Shown piece by piece: positions 15,416 to 18,436 of a stretch of 18,436 nucleotides of DNA. Source of the DNA: DAINBT01 sp036732785 (lineage in GTDB: Bacteria; Planctomycetota; Phycisphaerae; Sedimentisphaerales; SM23-30); assembly GCA_964537505.1 (NCBI GenBank), contig CAZICK010000077.1, positions 1-18,436 on the forward strand. Reading direction: 5' to 3'. The position numbers and the translations under genes are program-made. The notes beneath the pieces are model-generated. The model was not told the DNA's origin. It saw only the letters and a list, made by a program, of their open reading frames with translations, and did no database searches. How positions within the stretch are numbered: position 1 is the first letter of the stretch; every line of letters begins with the position of its first letter.

Positions 15416-15486
15416 CCCGTAATTTCGTATAACATCTTGATAATTATGAACTTACCAGCTTTTGCCGAAGAGGTCGGGTTTTTGGT

Positions 15487-15564
15487 TCAGAAGGGACAGG
15501 TTAGCTGGATCGTCGCTCCTTTTGGGGAAGTGGTAAGAATAAAGCTGAGGTTGTCGGTTTGGCT
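15487..15564 (-). pseudogene. Orphan 3' end of a PAP2 phosphatase gene
   Basis: On the minus strand, 25 codons and a TGA read SQTDNLSFILTTSPKGATIQ, then LTCPF and stop. They match the C-terminus of the PAP2 fragment at 18227-18304 (SQTDNISFLLTPSLNGATIQ, then LTFSF), with DNA similarity across the stretch and a constant offset of 2,740 bp. Upstream of the Ser codon the similarity stops, 22 nt from the end of FKBP paralogue 2. There is no room for the rest of the protein, so this is a duplication remnant without function as a phosphatase. Confidence 0.8.
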
Positions 15565-15586
15565 GGAGTTCTTTGCCGATTTCAGG

Positions 15587-16381
15587 TTATTTTTGGTTAT
15601 CTACCTTTTTTGGTCGGTTTTTGACGATTTCGAGTAGTTCTATCTCGAAAATCAAGGTGGAATTAGATGGGACGCCTGGGCGTTCGGATTCGCGATAGGC
15701 TAGTTTCGGCGGGACAAACAGTTGCCATTTAGCTCCGGTTTTCATGAGTTGTAGCGCTTCGGTCCAGCCATCTATAACAGTGCTAACAGGGGCGGTGACA
15801 GGTTCATTTTGTTTGTAGGAGCTGTCGAATTCTTCGCCGTTTAAGAGTGTTCCACGATAGTGGATTTTTACCTTATCCAGGAGGTTAGGCTTTGGGCCGG
15901 TGCCTTCGGTAATAACCTTGTATTGCAAGCCGCTTGGCAGGGTTTTTACGCTGGGTTTGTCTTTGTTTTCTTCCATAAACTTAGTTCCGGCAGCCAGGTT
16001 CTCTGCAGCCTGTTTTTTCTGTTTTTCGGCTTGTTGAGTTCGTATGCGGGTCAAAAAAGCCTGGTAGGTTTGTTTGGCTTTCTCTTCAGCCAAGACAGGC
16101 TCTCGCTGATCGAAGGTATCCTTAAGGCCCTGGATCAACATGTCCATATTAACGACAAATTCCTTTTTTTTCAAATCCAGCAGGCTCCGGCCCATCTGGG
16201 TGCCAATGATATAGCTGATCTCGTCCTTTTCGTTTTTGAAGATTGAATCGGCTTCTTTCGCCTCCAACTTTGGTTCTGGATTGTCAGGAGCCGCCGTTTT
16301 CGCCTTATCCTCGGCTGCATCTATGGCTATCATCTGAGCTAACACTACAACTACCGCCACTAACAAGATTTTTGTGTTCAC
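15587..16381 (-). CDS. Exported FKBP-type peptidyl-prolyl isomerase, paralogue 2 (diverged active site)
   Basis: This 264-residue tandem paralogue of the gene at 14373-15239 has the same signal peptide (MNTKILLVAVVVVLAQM), helical N-terminal domain and FKBP domain, collinear without gaps to residue 254. Several pocket positions differ from paralogue 1: Arg191 to Gln, Phe197 to Ala (VTAPVS), and the AYGARGSRNIPPNST loop reads AYRESERPGVPSNST. Tyr175, Phe185/Asp186, Trp206 and Tyr229 are kept. Activity may be lowered or altered. After EIVK it ends in a different ten-residue tail (NRPKKVDNQK), where the duplication joins other DNA. The GTG at 16381 is chosen because it aligns with the paralogue's ATG and has AAAGG 8 nt upstream; the upstream ATG at 16432 would add 17 residues not matching a signal peptide. 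Confidence 0.9.
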   Translation of the reverse strand: MNTKILLVAVVVVLAQMIAIDAAEDKAKTAAPDNPEPKLEAKEADSIFKNEKDEISYIIGTQMGRSLLDLKKKEFVVNMDMLIQGLKDTFDQREPVLAEEKAKQTYQAFLTRIRTQQAEKQKKQAAENLAAGTKFMEENKDKPSVKTLPSGLQYKVITEGTGPKPNLLDKVKIHYRGTLLNGEEFDSSYKQNEPVTAPVSTVIDGWTEALQLMKTGAKWQLFVPPKLAYRESERPGVPSNSTLIFEIELLEIVKNRPKKVDNQK

Positions 16382-16467
16382 TCTTTTTACCTTTAAGCTA
16401 AATGGTTTTTCTTGTGTATTTAAATGCCACAAGTGACATTTCCCACGGGAATTTTCAAGTGATTTGC

Positions 16468-16496
16468 ATTGTAAGGGAAAGCCACAAAAGAATCAA
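16468..16496 (-). promoter_or_regulatory. Sigma-70-like promoter of FKBP paralogue 2
   Basis: Minus strand: TTGATT (16491-16496), 17-nt spacer, TACAAT (16468-16473). Spacer length and much of its sequence (CTTTTGTGGCTTTCC) equal those of paralogue 1, but each box has drifted one base further from consensus, suggesting weaker expression. Confidence 0.7.
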
Positions 16497-16529
16497 CCCC
16501 CAAAATGGTTCAAGTGGACGGCAAGGCGC

Positions 16530-16558
16530 CCGGTAATGTATAAAGCGTATATTGCCGG
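16530..16558. repeat. Inverted repeat upstream of FKBP paralogue 2
   Basis: Same sequence as the inverted repeat at 15387-15415, preserved while surrounding bases diverged. Confidence 0.5.
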
Positions 16559-16674
16559 CGTCACAACTGCGCATAACATCTTGATAATTATCAACTTACC
16601 GGTTTTTGTCGGAGGGGGCGACCCTTCGGCTTCGCTTGGGACAGGCGGTGCAGGAAGCTGCAAACTCATAAGAG

Positions 16675-16703
16675 TTGAATTTTTGAGATCAATTTGGTAT
16701 TTT
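16675..16703 (+). promoter_or_regulatory. Possible promoter of the sulfatase-family gene
   Basis: TTGAAT (16675-16680), 17-nt spacer, TATTTT (16698-16703), about 75 nt before the start codon and inside the extra segment, so the gene appears to carry its own promoter. Confidence 0.4.
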
Positions 16704-16777
16704 ATTGGAAAAGAGGCTCAGCGGCGTAGTTGGGCTAAGATGTATATGGTATATGGATCCCAGATAGGGTAAATCCA

Positions 16778-18217
16778 GTGAATACATCAAATATTATTCG
16801 TAGTAAGAAACAGGTATCGTCTGGATTAACACGGCGTGAGACATTGAAATATGGCCTTTGCGGCGGCTTGGCGGCAGCCATGCCCGCTGCCCTTTGGATG
16901 GGCGGATGTGGCAGCCAAAAACATGGGAAAAAACCAAATATTTTCCTTATTAGCGTCGATACCCTGAGAGCAGATCACTTGAATTGTTACGGATATTCAA
17001 AGAACACATCTCCCAATATTGACAGTTTTGCCTCAGAATCGCTGCTGTTTGAGAATTGCTTTTCACATGCTTCAACAACAAGTTCCAGTTGTGCCAGCTT
17101 TATCAGTGGTTTTCTGCCACACGAAACACAAGTTTATGAAAATCTTCCTATGCCGCCAAATGTTGAAACGATATCGGAGATTTTAGAGCCTCATGGATAC
17201 ACAACCCTGGCTGTCGTCAGCAATTATGTTTTACGTAGTGTGAGGGGGTGGGCGCCCGGCTTTTTGATATATGATGATACAATGGACCAGCAGGAACTCG
17301 TTAGTACGCTTCCGGAAAGAATTGCAACATATACAACTGACCGAGCCATAGAACTTATTGAACAATTTCGTAATGATCAGTTGTTTATGTGGATTCATTA
17401 CCAGGATCCTCATGGCCCGTTTACACCGCCGGAGAAATTTGCCGAAATGTTCCGCGATACCCATCAAAAACCACGCATACTTAAAGTTAACGAGAACAGA
17501 ACAGGCCGTGGCGGTATCCCACACTATCAAATATTAGGTGACAATAGAGACTTTGACTTTTATGTTTCTCAGTATGATGGCGAAATACGTTATATGGATG
17601 AAAATTTCGGGCGGCTGATCGACACTTTACGGCGGTTAGATTTATATGGCGATTCTATCATAATATTCACCTCAGATCACGGAGAAGGTATGGGTGAACA
17701 CGATTATTATTTTGCCCATGGCGAATACCTCTATAGTGATCAGATACATGTGCCACTCATCATAAAATATGGTAAACAATTGAGCGGCAGAAGAACTGAC
17801 TTTGTTCAGCATCTTGACCTCATCCCTACGATATTAAGCATGCTCGGCATGGAGCCGAATGAGCGTTTTCGTGGCCGTGATTTACGTAAGGCCAAGAAAA
17901 AGAGCAAAGAAATTTTTGCTGAAATGAGAGCTACGACAGTCAGGGATGGTGTCAAATTTTCTCTTATAGTGGATCCCTTCAAGTTAATTTACACGCCTAT
18001 TGATAAGCAATACGAACTGTTTGATCTGAGAGAAGATTATTATGAAGAACACGACATGATTAATAACACGAACTACAAAGAACAAGTCGAGGATCTAAAA
18101 GCCAGGCTACATCGTATCCATAAGGATGACCGCCTTCAACTCGGGATCGTCAATATTCCACCCAAACTCACCGACGAAGAGATAAGAAAACTCAGGTCGT
18201 TAGGCTATCTCGATTGA
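16778..18217 (+). CDS. Tat-exported sulfatase-family (alkaline phosphatase superfamily) lipoprotein
   Basis: This 479-residue hydrolase has the sulfatase fold. The N-terminus has a twin-arginine motif, TRRETLKYG (Arg19/Arg20), then a hydrophobic stretch and MGGC with a possible lipidated Cys44, so it is likely exported folded and anchored. Metal-site motifs are visible: ISVDTLRADHLNCYGY (Asp61), TSDHGEGMGEHDYYFAHGE (Asp300/His301, His309) and the following VPLII; it ends with the family's KLRSLGYL. The nucleophile region reads STTSSSCASFISGFLP, so the formylglycine signature C/S-x-P-x-R is absent and Thr101 falls at the nucleophile position, as in phosphoglycerol-transferase-like members. Sulfate-ester cleavage is therefore not assured; phosphoester or transferase activity is possible. 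The GTG at 16778 is needed for the Tat signal and has AGGG 8 nt upstream. It sits in a segment that looks inserted. Confidence 0.87.
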   Translation: MNTSNIIRSKKQVSSGLTRRETLKYGLCGGLAAAMPAALWMGGCGSQKHGKKPNIFLISVDTLRADHLNCYGYSKNTSPNIDSFASESLLFENCFSHASTTSSSCASFISGFLPHETQVYENLPMPPNVETISEILEPHGYTTLAVVSNYVLRSVRGWAPGFLIYDDTMDQQELVSTLPERIATYTTDRAIELIEQFRNDQLFMWIHYQDPHGPFTPPEKFAEMFRDTHQKPRILKVNENRTGRGGIPHYQILGDNRDFDFYVSQYDGEIRYMDENFGRLIDTLRRLDLYGDSIIIFTSDHGEGMGEHDYYFAHGEYLYSDQIHVPLIIKYGKQLSGRRTDFVQHLDLIPTILSMLGMEPNERFRGRDLRKAKKKSKEIFAEMRATTVRDGVKFSLIVDPFKLIYTPIDKQYELFDLREDYYEEHDMINNTNYKEQVEDLKARLHRIHKDDRLQLGIVNIPPKLTDEEIRKLRSLGYLD

Positions 18218-18226
18218 ATCATTGGT

Positions 18227-18436
18227 TCAGAAGGAAAAGGTTAGTTGGATCGTTGCTCCATTGAGGGAAGGGGTAAGAAGAAAGCTGATGTTGTCGGTTT
18301 GGGAAGGGTCGAAGAAATAGTTGTGGATGAAGGCGGAGAGGAAGTGTCCGAGGGCGGCGCCGAAAAGGACGTCTGTGGGATAATGGGCTCCTCATAAGAA
18401 TCTGTACATGGATATGCCAAAAAATGACTGGTTTCT
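18227..18436 (-). pseudogene. C-terminal part of a PAP2-family phosphatase gene, interrupted by an in-frame TGA (cut by window edge)
   Basis: The minus strand from the window edge reads RNQSFFGISMYRFL, then TGA (18392-18394), then GAHYPTDVLFGAALGHFLSA and on to ...IQLTFSF and a TGA stop (18227-18229). R-x5-HYPTD matches the third PAP2 phosphatase motif (SRx5Hx3D), which holds the catalytic His; the Ser is replaced by Tyr and the TGA falls inside the motif. Alternatively, a normal SRMYRGAHYPTD has lost one codon and gained three (FL-stop). TGA is a normal stop elsewhere in the window, so recoding is unlikely and the gene is probably inactive unless this is a sequence error. Members of the family dephosphorylate membrane lipids or undecaprenyl pyrophosphate. 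Only 70 codons are visible. It converges on the sulfatase-family gene, 9 nt away. Confidence 0.7.

Larger units (their letters stand above)
14478..15476 (-). repeat. Tandem duplication, copy A (FKBP paralogue 1 plus upstream DNA)
   Basis: Sequence from about 14478 to 15476 aligns with 15620-16618 at a nearly constant offset of 1,142-1,143 bp. It covers the FKBP reading frame up to codon 254, the leader, the promoter and about 120 bp beyond it. Copies have diverged by many substitutions but have almost no indels, so the duplication is old. Confidence 0.88.
15620..16618 (-). repeat. Tandem duplication, copy B (FKBP paralogue 2 plus upstream DNA)
   Basis: Second copy of the unit described for 14478-15476. 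Similarity begins at the codons for DDFEIVK-type residues near the gene's 3' end and continues through the promoter and inverted repeat to about 16618, where it stops abruptly at the sulfatase-bearing segment. Confidence 0.88.
16618..18221 (+). other. Segment of about 1.6 kb interrupting duplicated DNA, carrying the sulfatase-family gene
   Basis: In copy A the upstream DNA of FKBP (ending about 15476) runs directly into the PAP2 3' end (from 15482). In copy B the same left sequence stops at about 16618 and the same right sequence resumes at 18222, so about 1,597 bp are extra. It holds only the sulfatase-family gene and about 160 bp of upstream DNA. No transposase, terminal inverted repeats or clear target-site duplication is visible, so the mechanism is unknown; loss from copy A is the alternative. 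By eye it is more AT-rich than clpC or hppA. Confidence 0.65.

Noticed and set aside
15437..15637. 66-codon plus-strand frame
   Set aside because: It is the antisense of the PAP2 tail remnant and the end of FKBP paralogue 2.
16619..16660. GC-rich string resembling common dispersed repeats (CCCTTCGGCTTCGCTTGGG)
   Set aside because: Only one copy in the window and weak self-complementarity; insufficient to call a repeat element.
16464..16772. 102-codon plus-strand frame ahead of the sulfatase-family gene
   Set aside because: It reads through the duplicated FKBP promoter region and across the segment border; no protein pattern and no ribosome site.
1..18436. CRISPR arrays, tRNA or rRNA genes, complete insertion sequences
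   Set aside because: No regularly spaced repeats, cloverleaf-like segments, rRNA stretches or intact transposase genes were seen while reading both strands.

Overview
The window (18.4 kb) looks like a chromosomal piece of a Gram-negative, carbohydrate-degrading bacterium. The mix of a K+-dependent-type membrane pyrophosphatase, ClpC, lipoprotein and exported peptidyl-prolyl isomerases, a LamG-containing exported protein, a Tat-type sulfatase-family lipoprotein and a fucose-type sugar oxidation operon fits the PVC group, most likely Planctomycetota (Phycisphaerae-like). This placement is inferred from gene content and style; there is no rRNA marker to prove it.

Layout. 1-1193: mostly non-coding, with several inverted repeats and one very short real gene, rpsU (626-805). 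1194-3842: hppA, with an unusual N-terminal signal-like segment and an insertion of about 110 residues, closed by a hairpin. 4260-6776: clpC with its own sigma-70-like promoter and a terminator. 6872-8898 (minus): scpB, whose N-terminus is a repetitive acidic tail, and a lipoprotein parvulin/SurA-like isomerase. 9063-12013 (plus): a tight three-gene operon of lactonase-type amidohydrolase, aldo/keto reductase and zinc alcohol dehydrogenase, consistent with non-phosphorylating oxidation of L-fucose or a similar sugar. 12100-13656: an exported protein in which a beta-propeller is nested inside a LamG domain; it is preceded by a near copy of the element found in front of the sugar operon. 13813-14301: a universal stress protein with a near-consensus promoter.

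14373-18436 is an evolutionarily active region. A unit of about 1 kb (FKBP gene, its promoter and upstream DNA) is tandemly duplicated with a period of about 1,142 bp. A 26-codon orphan copy of the 3' end of a PAP2 phosphatase gene lies between the copies. A segment of about 1.6 kb carrying a sulfatase-family gene sits between the second copy and a longer, apparently broken PAP2 gene at the window edge. Comparing the two copies lets both borders of that segment be placed to within a few bases.

Functionally, the sugar operon, the LamG/propeller protein and the sulfatase-like lipoprotein together suggest use of complex, possibly sulfated, polysaccharides. The parvulin and two FKBP isomerases would serve folding of exported proteins. 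The most unusual items are the interrupted LamG domain, the FKBP/PAP2/sulfatase rearrangement, the enlarged pyrophosphatase, and the repeated element ahead of the two sugar-related units.
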